In this document: one piece after another, positions 49,342 through 57,313 of the stretch | Position numbering within the stretch: position 1 is the stretch's first letter | Layout: every line of letters starts with the position of its first letter | NCBI RefSeq assembly: GCF_030551255.1 | Contig: NZ_CP130630.1 | Coordinates: forward strand, 2,151,501-2,215,500 | DNA: 64,000 bases | Direction of reading: 5' to 3' | DNA from: Streptomyces sp. NL15-2K | GTDB taxonomy: Bacteria > Actinomycetota > Actinomycetes > Streptomycetales > Streptomycetaceae | The notes under the pieces: model-generated | The model's input: the letters and a program-made list of their open reading frames with translations, nothing else | Databases searched by the model: none | Told to the model about the DNA's origin: nothing | Translations under genes and position numbers: made by a program

Positions 49342-50553
49342 TCAGTCCCGTGCCAGCCCGAGCCGCGCCCGCAGTCCCGGCGCCCGGTCGTCCGCCGCGG
49401 CGACCGCCGCCGCCCCGGCCGTCACCGTCTCGTACACGGACAGGATGTCGGCGCCCACCGTCGACCAGTCGAACCGCCGTACGTGCGCGCTGCCGCGCGC
49501 CCGCAGCTCCTCGCGCCGCTCCGGGTCCGCCAGCAGCCGCAGTGCCGCCTCGGCGAGCGCGTCCGCGTCCTCGTTGGCGAACAGCTCACCCGCGGCGCCC
49601 CGGTCCAGCACCTGGGCGAAGGCGTCCAGGTCGGAAGCGAGCACCGGTGCCCCGGCCGACATCGCCTCGACCAGGATGATCCCGAAGCTCTCGCCGCCGG
49701 TGTTGGGGGCGACGTACAGGTCGACGCTGCGCAGGAGGCGGGCCTTGTCCTTGTCGCTGACCATGCCGAGGAACTCCACACGCGAGCGCAGGTCGGCGGG
49801 CAGCGACTCCACCGCCTCCTCCTCGTCCCCGCGCCCGGCGACCAGCAGCCGGGTCCGCGGACGCTCGGCGAGGATCTTCGGCAGGGCCTTCATCAGCACC
49901 GGCAGGCCCTTGCGCGGCTCGTCGATCCGGCCGATGAAGCCGATCGTGCCGCCCGCCTGTCTCCCACCACCCTCAGCCGGGCTTCGCGCCCCTTCCGATT
50001 GCCACTCGGCCTTGGGCTCGGCCTTGGCGAAGAAGTCGACGTCCACGCCGTTGGGGATCACCACCGCATCGCCCCCCAGGTGCTCGACGAGGGTGCGGCG
50101 GGCGTACTCGCTCACGGCGATCCGGGCGCTGATCTTCTCCAGGGCCGCCTGGAGGATCGAGTACGCGGCGATCATGGCCCGGGAGCGCGGGTTGGAGGTG
50201 TGGAAGGTGGCGACGATCGGGCCCTGTGCGGCCCAGCAGGCCAGCAGGCCGAGGGACGGCGAGGTCGGCTCGTGGATGTGGATGACGTCGAACTCGCCGT
50301 CGTGCAGCCAGCGGCGTACGCGGGCGGCGCTCAGGAAGCCGAAGTTCAGCCGGGCCACCGAGCCGTTGTACGGCACCGGCACCGCGCGGCCGGCGGAGAC
50401 GACGTACGGCGGCAGGGGGGTGTCGTCGTCGGCCGGGGCGAGGACGGACACCTCGTGGCCGAGGCGGATGAAGTACTCGGCCAGATCACGGATGTGGAAC
50501 TGGACGCCGCCCGGCACGTCCCAGGAGTACGGGCAGACGATTCCGATCCTCAC
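49342..50553 (-). CDS. pimA: Phosphatidylinositol alpha-mannosyltransferase (PimA-like GT4)
   Basis: GDP-mannose-dependent transferase adding the first mannose to phosphatidylinositol on the cytoplasmic face. The 403-aa protein has a GT-B fold, beginning 'IGIVCPYSWDVPGGVQFHIR', with 'IHIHEPTSPSLGLLACWAAQ', 'GFIGRIDEPRKGLPVLMKAL' and the sugar-nucleotide block 'VAPNTGGESFGIILVEAMSA'. A 17-residue segment QSEGARSPAEGGGRQAG (DNA 49951-50001) between 'EPKAEW' and 'GTIGFIG' looks inserted, with codons atypical for the gene. The GTG at 50551-50553 overlaps the acyltransferase stop (GTGA). Last of three coupled PIM-lipid genes. Confidence 0.9.
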   Translation of the reverse strand: MRIGIVCPYSWDVPGGVQFHIRDLAEYFIRLGHEVSVLAPADDDTPLPPYVVSAGRAVPVPYNGSVARLNFGFLSAARVRRWLHDGEFDVIHIHEPTSPSLGLLACWAAQGPIVATFHTSNPRSRAMIAAYSILQAALEKISARIAVSEYARRTLVEHLGGDAVVIPNGVDVDFFAKAEPKAEWQSEGARSPAEGGGRQAGGTIGFIGRIDEPRKGLPVLMKALPKILAERPRTRLLVAGRGDEEEAVESLPADLRSRVEFLGMVSDKDKARLLRSVDLYVAPNTGGESFGIILVEAMSAGAPVLASDLDAFAQVLDRGAAGELFANEDADALAEAALRLLADPERREELRARGSAHVRRFDWSTVGADILSVYETVTAGAAAVAAADDRAPGLRARLGLARD

Positions 50554-51494
50554 GGACGCTCCCCACCCGAACTCTCCGTGCCGTCCGTACCGGACGACGG
50601 GCGTGGTTCCAGGTCAGCGAGCCACAAGCGCTGAAGCATGTGCCAGTCCTCCGGATGGTCGGCGATCCCCGTGGCGAAGGCATCGGCCAGCGCCTGTGTC
50701 ATGACAGACGTCTTCTCGGCCCGTGTACCTGTCTCGGGCACGTCGACCGGAGGATGCACCCGCCCCCGCATGACCGGCGAGTCGTCGTACCAGAGCGTCA
50801 CCGGCAGCAGCAGGGCGCCCGTCTGCTGGGCGAGCAGCGCCGGACCGGCCGGCATCCGGGTGGCCTCGCCGAAGAACTTGACCTCGACGCCGGAGGCGGA
50901 CAGGTCCCGTTCGGCGACCAGGCAGACCAGGCCGCCGTCGCGCAGCCGCCGGGCCAGCGTGCCGAAGGCGGTGCCGCCGCTGTGCGGCAGGACCTCCATG
51001 CCGAGGCCCTCGCGGTAGGCGACGAAGCGGTCGTACAGCGTCTCCGGCTTGAGGCGCTCGGCGACCGTCGTGAAGGGCGTTTGGAGCGTGGTGGTGACCC
51101 AAGCGCCCGCGAGGTCCCAGTTGGCCATGTGCGGCAGCGCGAGGACGACGCCCTTGCCGGCCGCGAGCCCCTCGGTGAGGTAGTGCAGGTCCTTGGCGTC
51201 GAAGCCGCTCTCAACGCGCTCGGCGCTCCAGGCCGGGAGCCGGAAGGACTCCATCCAGTAGCGCAGGTACGACCGCATGCCCGCGCGGGAGAGCTCGGCG
51301 AGGCGCTCAGGGGTCGCGTCGGGCACCACGCGCGCGTAGTTGCTCTCCAGCCGTCTGACGCCCTTGCCTCGCTGCTTCCAGGCGAGGTCGGCGATGCTCC
51401 GGCCGAGACGCGCGGCGACCGGCTCGGGCAGCTTCTTGACCACGCCCCAGCCGAGGCCGTACAGCGCGTCCGTGACCCGGTCCTGGGCGCTCAC
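50550..51494 (-). CDS. Phosphatidylinositol mannoside acyltransferase (LpxL/HtrB family, PatA-like)
   Basis: Membrane-associated acyltransferase that adds a fatty acid to PIM. The 314-aa protein has the HX4D catalytic motif in 'LALPHMANWDLAGAWV', then 'LVCLVAERDLSASGVEVKFF', 'GEATRMPAGPALLAQQTGAL' and the C-terminal 'DHPEDWHMLQRLW'. The GTG at 51492-51494 overlaps the PIP-synthase stop, and its own stop overlaps pimA, so the three genes are translationally chained. Confidence 0.92.
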   Translation of the reverse strand: MSAQDRVTDALYGLGWGVVKKLPEPVAARLGRSIADLAWKQRGKGVRRLESNYARVVPDATPERLAELSRAGMRSYLRYWMESFRLPAWSAERVESGFDAKDLHYLTEGLAAGKGVVLALPHMANWDLAGAWVTTTLQTPFTTVAERLKPETLYDRFVAYREGLGMEVLPHSGGTAFGTLARRLRDGGLVCLVAERDLSASGVEVKFFGEATRMPAGPALLAQQTGALLLPVTLWYDDSPVMRGRVHPPVDVPETGTRAEKTSVMTQALADAFATGIADHPEDWHMLQRLWLADLEPRPSSGTDGTESSGGERP

Positions 51495-52180
51495 TTCGCC
51501 GCCTCGCTCCCCTGGGTCTGCTGCTTGTCCTGCTTGTCCTGGGCGGCCGCGGCCTCCGCCTCGGCCGACTCCCGGCGGACCGTGACGACCCGCTGGATGA
51601 GCGTGACCAGGCTGCCGACGGCCACGATCCACAGCGCGACGGGCAGCAGGTACTGGATGCCGGGTACCCCGAACTTGTGCAGGCCCGCGAGTCCGGCCAG
51701 GACCAGGGCGATCACCAGGCGCTCGGCACGCTCCACGAGTCCGTTGACGGCGACCGGCAGGCCGATCGACTCGCCGCGGGCCTTGGTGTACGACACCACC
51801 TGGCCGCTGGCCAGGCAGAAGATCGAGACGGCGCACAGGACGTTGTCGTCGCCCCCACCGGCGTACCAGAGGGCGAAGCCGCCGAAGATCGCGCCGTCGG
51901 CGACCCGGTCGAGCGTGGAGTCCAGGAAGGCGCCCCAGCGGCTGGAGCGGCCGAGCTGGCGGGCCATGTTGCCGTCGACGAGGTCGGAGAACACGAACAG
52001 CGTGATCACGACCGTGCCCCAGAAGAACTCGCCCCTGGGGTAGAAGACCAGCGCGCCGGCGACCACACCGGCGGTACCGATGAGGGTGACCGTGTCGGGG
52101 CTGACGCCCCGCCGGATGAGAAACGCGGCGAACGGTGTGAGGACACGCGTGAAGAATGCACGCGCGTACTTGTTCAGCAT
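51491..52180 (-). CDS. CDP-alcohol phosphatidyltransferase, probable phosphatidylinositol phosphate synthase
   Basis: Transfers the CDP-DAG lipid to inositol phosphate. The 229-aa protein has about six transmembrane helices and the full CDP-AP motif D-G-x2-A-R-x8-G-x3-D-x3-D in 'DLVDGNMARQLGRSSRWG' and 'AFLDSTLDRVAD'. Actinobacterial context (followed by the PIM acyltransferase and PimA) makes PIP synthase more likely than phosphatidylglycerophosphate synthase; the often-used name pgsA is therefore avoided. The ATG at 52178-52180 has GGGAAGG upstream. The C-terminal tail is Gln/Ala/Lys-rich. Confidence 0.92.
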   Translation of the reverse strand: MLNKYARAFFTRVLTPFAAFLIRRGVSPDTVTLIGTAGVVAGALVFYPRGEFFWGTVVITLFVFSDLVDGNMARQLGRSSRWGAFLDSTLDRVADGAIFGGFALWYAGGGDDNVLCAVSIFCLASGQVVSYTKARGESIGLPVAVNGLVERAERLVIALVLAGLAGLHKFGVPGIQYLLPVALWIVAVGSLVTLIQRVVTVRRESAEAEAAAAQDKQDKQQTQGSEAAK

Positions 52181-52515
52181 GGCCTTCCCGACGGTCGGTG
52201 TGGCCGAGCGGCCCCTGCTGGCCACCGGCTGGCCCATCGTAGCCACGCGCGCGCGTGGGCGGCGGCCGGGCACCGTCAGCCCGGGTCACGGCCCGACGGC
52301 ATCCGGGTCACGGCACGGTCGCGCGGCCACAGCGGCGCACAGGGGCGCGATCGCGTCCGCCGTATGGACGCACCGTGACGGGAGTGGAAAGCTCGAAGGA
52401 CAACCGCGGGCGTCGCCGGAGCCGCCACCGCTGGGGGTGCCCCCGGACGGAGTCTGGGGGAGGATCCCGCGTGTCCGCGCCCACAGTGACCTCACCGTGC
52501 ACGGGAGGCAAGGCC
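52181..52515. other. Intergenic region upstream of the EF-G-like gene
   Basis: 335 bp between divergent genes. Contents: the Shine-Dalgarno of the PIP-synthase gene at the left edge, a GC-rich middle with no gene, a dispersed-repeat-like palindrome at 52431-52463, and GGAGG near 52504 for the GTPase gene. An in-frame extension of the GTPase from a GTG near 52378 would have to translate the palindromic repeat and is unlikely. Confidence 0.5.
52431..52463. repeat. G/C-run palindromic interspersed-repeat-like sequence
   Basis: The segment contains CTGGGGGTGCCCCCGG followed by ACGGAGTCTGGGGGAGG: three G5 or C5 blocks that can pair in alternative hairpins. I recall very similar 'gggggtgcccccggacgg' units in many Streptomyces intergenic regions, so it is probably a small dispersed repeat. 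Recall only; no search was done. Confidence 0.5.
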
Positions 52516-54714
52516 ATGGGCGACAAGGCGAACGCACACCCCGGAGCCGCCGGCAGGGCAACAGCGGCCGACCACCCCGCGTCCGTACGGAATGTGGTGC
52601 TGGTCGGCCACTCCGGTTCGGGCAAGACGACTCTGGTGGAGGCTCTCGCGCTGACAGCGGGAGCAGTGAACCGGGCGGGCCGCGTGGAGGACGGCGGCAC
52701 CGTCTCCGACTACGACGAGATCGAGCACCGGCAGCAACGCTCGGTGCAGCTCTCCCTGGTACCCGTCGAATGGGACGGATACAAGATCAATCTTCTCGAC
52801 ACCCCCGGATACGCCGACTTCGTCGGGGAACTCAGGGCCGGTCTGCGAGCGGCGGACGCGGCCCTTTTCGTCGTCTCGGCCTCCGACGGGGTGGACGGCT
52901 CGACCCGCATGGTGTGGGAGGAGTGCGCGGCCGTCGGCATGCCCCGCGCGATCGTCATCACGCACCTGGAATCCGCCCGGGCGAACTTCGAGGAGATGAC
53001 ACGGACCTGCGCGGAGGTCTTCGGCGGCGACGACCCCGACGCCGTGCTGCCGCTGTACCTGCCGCTGCGCGGCCCGCAGGCACCGGACGGGCACGCGCCC
53101 GTCACCGGGCTGATCGGGCTGCTGTCGCAGAAGCTGTTCGACTACTCGACCGGGGAGCGCAAGGAGTCCGAGCCGGGCGAGGACCAGCTGCCGCTGATCG
53201 AGGAGGCCCGCAACCGGCTGATCGAGGGGATCATCTCCGAGAGCGAGGACGAGACCCTCATGGACCGCTACCTCGGCGGCGAGCCGATCGACTTCAAGAC
53301 ACTGGTGGAGGACCTGGAGCGGGCCGTGGCCCGCGGCGTCTTCTTCCCGGTCCTGGCCGCCGCCCCCGCGGCCGAGGGCGCCCGGCAGGGGCTCGGCACG
53401 GTCGAGCTCCTCGAGCTGGTCACCCGCGGCTTCCCGACCCCCCTGGAACGCGAGGCGCCGAGGGTCACCACGGTCGACGGCAAGCCGCGCGAGCTGAAGC
53501 TGTGCGATCCGAACGGCCCGCTGGTCGCGGAGGTCGTGAAGACCTCGTCCGACCCGTACGTCGGCCGGGTCTCGCTGGTACGGGTCTTCTCGGGCACCCT
53601 GCGCCCCGACCAGACCGTCCACGTCTCCGGGCACGGGCTCGCCGACCGGGGCCACGAGGACCATGACGTCGACGAGCGGATCGGCGCCCTGTCCGGGCCG
53701 TTCGGCAAGCAGCAGCGGGTGCTGACGCACTGCATCGCGGGCGATCTGGCCAGCGTGGCCAAGCTGAGCCGCGCGGAGACCGGGGACACCCTCTCGGCCA
53801 AGGACGACCCGCTGCTCATGGAGCCGTGGGAGATGCCCGATCCGCTGCTGCCGCTCGCCATCCAGGCGCACAGCAAGGCGGACGAGGACAAGCTCTCCCA
53901 GGGCCTGTCCCGGCTGGTCGCCGAGGACCCGACCATGCGGCTGGAGCAGAACCAGGACATCCACCAGGTGGTGCTGTGGTGCCTGGGCGAGGCACATGCC
54001 GACGTGGCGCTGGAGCGGCTGCGCAGCCGGTACGGCGTGCAGGTCGACGTCGTCCCGCACAAGGTCTCCCTGCGGGAGACGTTCGCGGGCAGGTCGGCGG
54101 GCCGCGGGCGCCATGTCAAGCAGTCCGGCGGGCACGGGCAGTACGCCATCTGCGAGATCGAGGTGGAGCCGCTGCCTGGCGGCTCGGGCATCGAGTTCGT
54201 GGACAAGGTCGTCGGCGGCGCTGTGCCGCGCCAGTTCATCCCGTCCGTCGAGAAGGGCGTAAGGGCCCAGGCGGCCAAGGGAGTCGCGGCCGGCTATCCG
54301 CTCATCGACTTCCGGGTCACGCTGCTCGACGGCAAGGCGCACTCGGTGGACTCCTCCGACGCCGCGTTCCAGACAGCCGGCGCGCTCGCCCTGCGGGAGG
54401 CCGCGGCCGACGCGAAGATCCATCTGCTGGAGCCGGTCGCCGAGGTGAGCGTCCTGGTCGGCGACGACTACGTGGGCGCCGTGATGAGCGACCTGTCCGG
54501 GCGGCGCGGCCGGGTGCTGGGCACGGAACAGACCAGCGGCGGCCGCACGCTGGTGCGCGCCGAAGTACCCGAGATCGAGATCGGCCGGTACGCCGTCGAC
54601 CTCCGTTCCCTGTCCCACGGCACGGCACGCTTCAGCCGCCGGTACGCGCGGCACGAGCCGATGCCGCCGCAGATCGCAGAAAGGGTCCGTGAAGAGGCGC
54701 GCGACGCCTCCTAG
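52516..54714 (+). CDS. EF-G-like translational GTPase paralog with a degenerate G4 motif
   Basis: A 732-aa paralog of elongation factor G, probably ribosome-associated but not the main translocase. G1 'GHSGSGKTTLVEAL', G3 'LLDTPGYADFVGELRAGL' and EF-G domains II-V ('ETFAGRSAGRGRHVKQSGGH', 'GAVMSDLSGRRGRVLGTEQT') are present. The G4 motif expected as NKxD reads THLE (52960-52971), and switch I is shortened, so guanine specificity is doubtful. The ATG at 52516 has GGAGG 7 nt upstream. Its hairpin terminator follows at 54784. It belongs to the EF-G-like family common in actinobacteria, whose role is not settled. Confidence 0.9.
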   Translation: MGDKANAHPGAAGRATAADHPASVRNVVLVGHSGSGKTTLVEALALTAGAVNRAGRVEDGGTVSDYDEIEHRQQRSVQLSLVPVEWDGYKINLLDTPGYADFVGELRAGLRAADAALFVVSASDGVDGSTRMVWEECAAVGMPRAIVITHLESARANFEEMTRTCAEVFGGDDPDAVLPLYLPLRGPQAPDGHAPVTGLIGLLSQKLFDYSTGERKESEPGEDQLPLIEEARNRLIEGIISESEDETLMDRYLGGEPIDFKTLVEDLERAVARGVFFPVLAAAPAAEGARQGLGTVELLELVTRGFPTPLEREAPRVTTVDGKPRELKLCDPNGPLVAEVVKTSSDPYVGRVSLVRVFSGTLRPDQTVHVSGHGLADRGHEDHDVDERIGALSGPFGKQQRVLTHCIAGDLASVAKLSRAETGDTLSAKDDPLLMEPWEMPDPLLPLAIQAHSKADEDKLSQGLSRLVAEDPTMRLEQNQDIHQVVLWCLGEAHADVALERLRSRYGVQVDVVPHKVSLRETFAGRSAGRGRHVKQSGGHGQYAICEIEVEPLPGGSGIEFVDKVVGGAVPRQFIPSVEKGVRAQAAKGVAAGYPLIDFRVTLLDGKAHSVDSSDAAFQTAGALALREAAADAKIHLLEPVAEVSVLVGDDYVGAVMSDLSGRRGRVLGTEQTSGGRTLVRAEVPEIEIGRYAVDLRSLSHGTARFSRRYARHEPMPPQIAERVREEARDAS

Positions 54715-54783
54715 TTGGCGCCGGCGCACGACAAGTGGCGTTCGGCGCCCGACAAGTGGCGTTTGTGGAACGCTCCCCTCCCA

Positions 54784-54813
54784 GTCGGCGGGCGGCTTCG
54801 GCCGTCCGCCGAC
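54784..54813 (+). terminator. UUCG-loop terminator of the EF-G-like gene
   Basis: A 13-bp stem (54784-54796 with 54801-54813, one G-U) closed by a TTCG tetraloop, 70 nt after the stop. Between stop and hairpin lie about 2.5 imperfect copies of a 21-bp unit (54712-54770, core AAGTGGCGTTCGGCGCCCGAC). Confidence 0.75.
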
Positions 54814-54918
54814 GGATGTCGGTGCCTGGGGATACGCTGAAGACCTGATCAACAGGTGTGCGAAGCACGGAAGTCGGGAAGGCCGCATGAGCAGGACCTG
54901 CGGCGATCGGGGGCGGGA

Positions 54919-56580
54919 ATGACCGTTGAGAGCGGTTACGCGGACATCTTCGGTCCGCAGGTGCCGCGCACGGGCGACGGCGGCCAGACGCCGACCTTCG
55001 CGCTGGCCTCGGCGGCCTATCGGGACAATCCGGTGGAGGAGATCCTCAAGGCCAACAACGAGTGGCACGAGTCGGCCGTCAAGGGCGGCCGCAAGTGGGC
55101 GAAGATCTTCCGGCCCAACCTGGGCGAGGCATTCTCCGGAGCCGTGGTCGCCCGCATGCTGGGCGCCGGCCGCAAGCCGCTCATCCAGTCCTTCGGCGCC
55201 GAGCCGCAGGTCGTGGTGGATCACTGCCTCGCGGCGAACAACATCCGCCGGGACCGCGACAATCTGCTGACCATCGTCATGGTGCTGTGCGGTCTGCTGT
55301 TCCTGCCCGGGCTCCTGGTGTGGCTCCTGGTGTTCCAGATCCGCACCACCATCGCCAAGAACGAGAACAAGCAGGCCGGAGCGCTCGCCACCGCGCTGCT
55401 CGTCGGGGTGGGCGCCCTCGCCGTGATCTTCCTGGTCCGCATGCCGTTCTCGGGATTCTGGGGCTGGTACGCGCGCGGGTCGATCGTCATGCCGGTCGTC
55501 GGCTGGTTCTGGGCCAAGCAGATCTGCGAACGCACGGCGAAGGACCTGCGGGAGCGCTGGGGCAGCCTGCTGGCCGGCAGCAGCGTCGGGGCCAAGGTGC
55601 CCGAGGCGGTGCCGACCAGCCCCCGCGAGACCGCTGCCGAGCAGCTGCGCCAGTCCCTGGCGAAGCTCAGTGCCGAGCAGCAGTCCAACTCCGTTTTCTA
55701 CGCCGGGCCCAAAGGCATACTCGGCATGGGCACCCGCTGGGGCAGCTGGCAGCTGGCCGAGGACCTGGTGTCCGCCGATCCCACCCGCGAGATCCACCCC
55801 TTCCGCAGCTGGGACGTCGTTCGCTCGATCCACGACCAGCTGCGCATGCTGGAGCGCGGGCCGCTGAACTCCGGCGGTTTCCCGAAACCGTCGATACGGC
55901 ACTGGGTCGTCACGCCGATCGCGGAGGGCGCGACGGAGGTGTCCCGGCCGGAGGGCACGGACGTCGAGGCGTACCAGGTCAAGTCGCACGCCATACAGGA
56001 CATCTGCAACAAGCAGCAGTTCGGCGCCGGTGACCGGCACTACCTGGGCGTGCAGTGGACGCTGTGGGACGGGCAGCTGGTGATCACCATGCTGATCACG
56101 GTGACCGTGCTGCACGAGACGCTGCGCATCGAGGTGACCGGGCACGCGCTGGGGCCGGTGCACGGGCTGTTCACCTCGAAACCGGCGGCCAAGGAGAAGG
56201 AAGTCCAGAAGTCGCTCAAGTTCTGGGAGACCCGGAAGGTGAAGCTTCCGCTGGTCGACGCGGACGAGGTGGTCCGCCTTGCGGCCCGGGCGCCGCTCAC
56301 CTGGTATCCGCCGCTGCTGAACTGGCTGGGCGGCTCACTGACCCTCCCCGAGCCGTTCGGTCTGCGGCACGCCTGGGCGGACAAGCCGTGGCGGCACCGC
56401 TTCATGGCCGACGACGCGCTGCGCGCGGCGGCGCCGGTGCTGCGGGTAGTGCACGCGGCGGCGATCCGGGTCCTGGAGGAGAACGGCGTGGACACGGAGA
56501 AGTTCGGCACGCGGTCGGCGTTCCTCAGCACGGCTGTGCAGGATGTGGCGCCGCGCAAGGCCGACCTGTACGAAGCGTAG
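54919..56580 (+). CDS. Uncharacterised membrane protein, 553 aa
   Basis: Not recognised. It has a soluble N-terminal ~110 residues ('VESGYADIFGPQVPRTGDGG', 'GEAFSGAVVARMLGAGRKPL'). Three transmembrane helices follow around residues 118-205 ('LLTIVMVLCGLLFLPGLLVW', 'ALATALLVGVGALAVIFLVR', 'YARGSIVMPVVGWFWAKQIC'), then a ~350-residue cytoplasmic domain with one further hydrophobic stretch ('QLVITMLITVTVLHETLRIE'). The ATG at 54919 has a G-rich ribosome binding site. Position after the EF-G-like gene and before the HIT gene is, as I recall, conserved, but this gives no function. Confidence 0.8.
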   Translation: MTVESGYADIFGPQVPRTGDGGQTPTFALASAAYRDNPVEEILKANNEWHESAVKGGRKWAKIFRPNLGEAFSGAVVARMLGAGRKPLIQSFGAEPQVVVDHCLAANNIRRDRDNLLTIVMVLCGLLFLPGLLVWLLVFQIRTTIAKNENKQAGALATALLVGVGALAVIFLVRMPFSGFWGWYARGSIVMPVVGWFWAKQICERTAKDLRERWGSLLAGSSVGAKVPEAVPTSPRETAAEQLRQSLAKLSAEQQSNSVFYAGPKGILGMGTRWGSWQLAEDLVSADPTREIHPFRSWDVVRSIHDQLRMLERGPLNSGGFPKPSIRHWVVTPIAEGATEVSRPEGTDVEAYQVKSHAIQDICNKQQFGAGDRHYLGVQWTLWDGQLVITMLITVTVLHETLRIEVTGHALGPVHGLFTSKPAAKEKEVQKSLKFWETRKVKLPLVDADEVVRLAARAPLTWYPPLLNWLGGSLTLPEPFGLRHAWADKPWRHRFMADDALRAAAPVLRVVHAAAIRVLEENGVDTEKFGTRSAFLSTAVQDVAPRKADLYEA

Positions 56581-56616
56581 GTCTGGGGGGCCGCGCCCCC
56601 GGACCCCCGCCAGGCG

Positions 56617-57165
56617 TCAGGCCGCCGGCCAGACCTCCGCCAGCATCTTCCGGGTGTCCGCCAGCAGCTGCGGCAGTACCCGTGTGTGGCCGACGACCGG
56701 CATGAAGTTCGTGTCGCCGCCCCAGCGCGGGACGATGTGCTGGTGGAGATGGGCGGCGATGCCGGCGCCGGCCACGCTGCCTTGGTTCATGCCCAGGTTG
56801 AAGCCCTGAGCCCCGGAGGCGTTGCGCAACGCTTTCATCGCCTGCTTGGTCAACTCGGCAAGCTCGGCGGTCTCCTCCGTTGTGAGGTCCGTGTAGTCGG
56901 CGACGTGGCGATAGGGCACGATCATCAGGTGGCCGCCGTTGTACGGGTAGAGATTGAGCACCGCGTAGACCTGCTCACCGCGCCTGACGATCAGCCCGTC
57001 CTCGTCGGACTTGGCCGGCAGCGAGCAGAAGGGGCAGCCGTCGTCGGCTCCGGGGCCGGTCGGCTTGTTCTCGCCCTGGATGTAGGCCATCCGATGGGGC
57101 GTCCACAGACGCTGGAACGCGTCCTGGATCCCCACTCCCCACTGCTGCTCCGGCTCACTCGTCAT
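56617..57165 (-). CDS. HIT-family hydrolase (Fhit/Ap4A-phosphorylase-like)
   Basis: Nucleotide hydrolase or AMP transferase of the histidine-triad superfamily. The 182-aa protein has the triad in 'AHLHQHIVPRWGG', a zinc-type 'DGCPFCSLPAKSDED' near residues 42-56, and 'VLNLYPYNGGHLMIVPYRHV'. The ATG at 57163-57165 (MTSEPEQQ) is used; an ATG at 57175-57177 would add four residues, and neither has a clear Shine-Dalgarno. It begins just below the thrS terminator hairpin. The nearby PIP-synthase cluster is also typical of actinobacteria. Confidence 0.93.
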   Translation of the reverse strand: MTSEPEQQWGVGIQDAFQRLWTPHRMAYIQGENKPTGPGADDGCPFCSLPAKSDEDGLIVRRGEQVYAVLNLYPYNGGHLMIVPYRHVADYTDLTTEETAELAELTKQAMKALRNASGAQGFNLGMNQGSVAGAGIAAHLHQHIVPRWGGDTNFMPVVGHTRVLPQLLADTRKMLAEVWPAA

Positions 57166-57204
57166 GCAGTGCAGCATATGGCGTCGAGCTGGGGGGACGG
57201 CAAA

Positions 57205-57227
57205 GGCCCCCGGAGATCCCGGGGGCC
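57205..57227 (-). terminator. Terminator of the thrS transcript
   Basis: A 9-bp GC-only stem (57205-57213 with 57219-57227), 5-nt loop, followed on the minus strand by TTTG. It lies after the two CRISPR-like repeats and overlaps the second by 4 nt, so thrS transcription would include the repeat unit. Confidence 0.75.
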
Positions 57228-57312
57228 GAGCCCCGCGTTTGCGGGGAGCACGCGCCGGCGACCGTGCCCTGTTTCATGCCGATCGGACCACCCCCGCGTC
57301 GGCGGGGAGCAC
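57224..57312 (-). CRISPR. Orphan two-repeat, one-spacer type I-E CRISPR remnant
   Basis: In the crRNA direction (minus) repeat 1 is 57312-57285 and repeat 2 is 57251-57224, each 28 nt, beginning GTGCTCCCCGC, with the type I-E stem CCCCGC...GCGGGG. They match at 23 of 28 positions; the second has a degenerate 3' end (GCTCGGCC against GGTGGTCC), as expected for a last repeat. The spacer is 33 nt (57252-57284). Repeat-spacer geometry (28+33=61) is exactly that of type I-E. There is no leader AT run and no cas gene in the window. It begins 1 nt after the thrS stop codon. Confidence 0.8.
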
Positions 57313-57313
57313 G

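Noticed and set aside
52492-56163. 1223-codon open frame on the minus strand
   Set aside because: Antisense to the EF-G-like and membrane-protein genes; a GC-skew artefact without family motifs.
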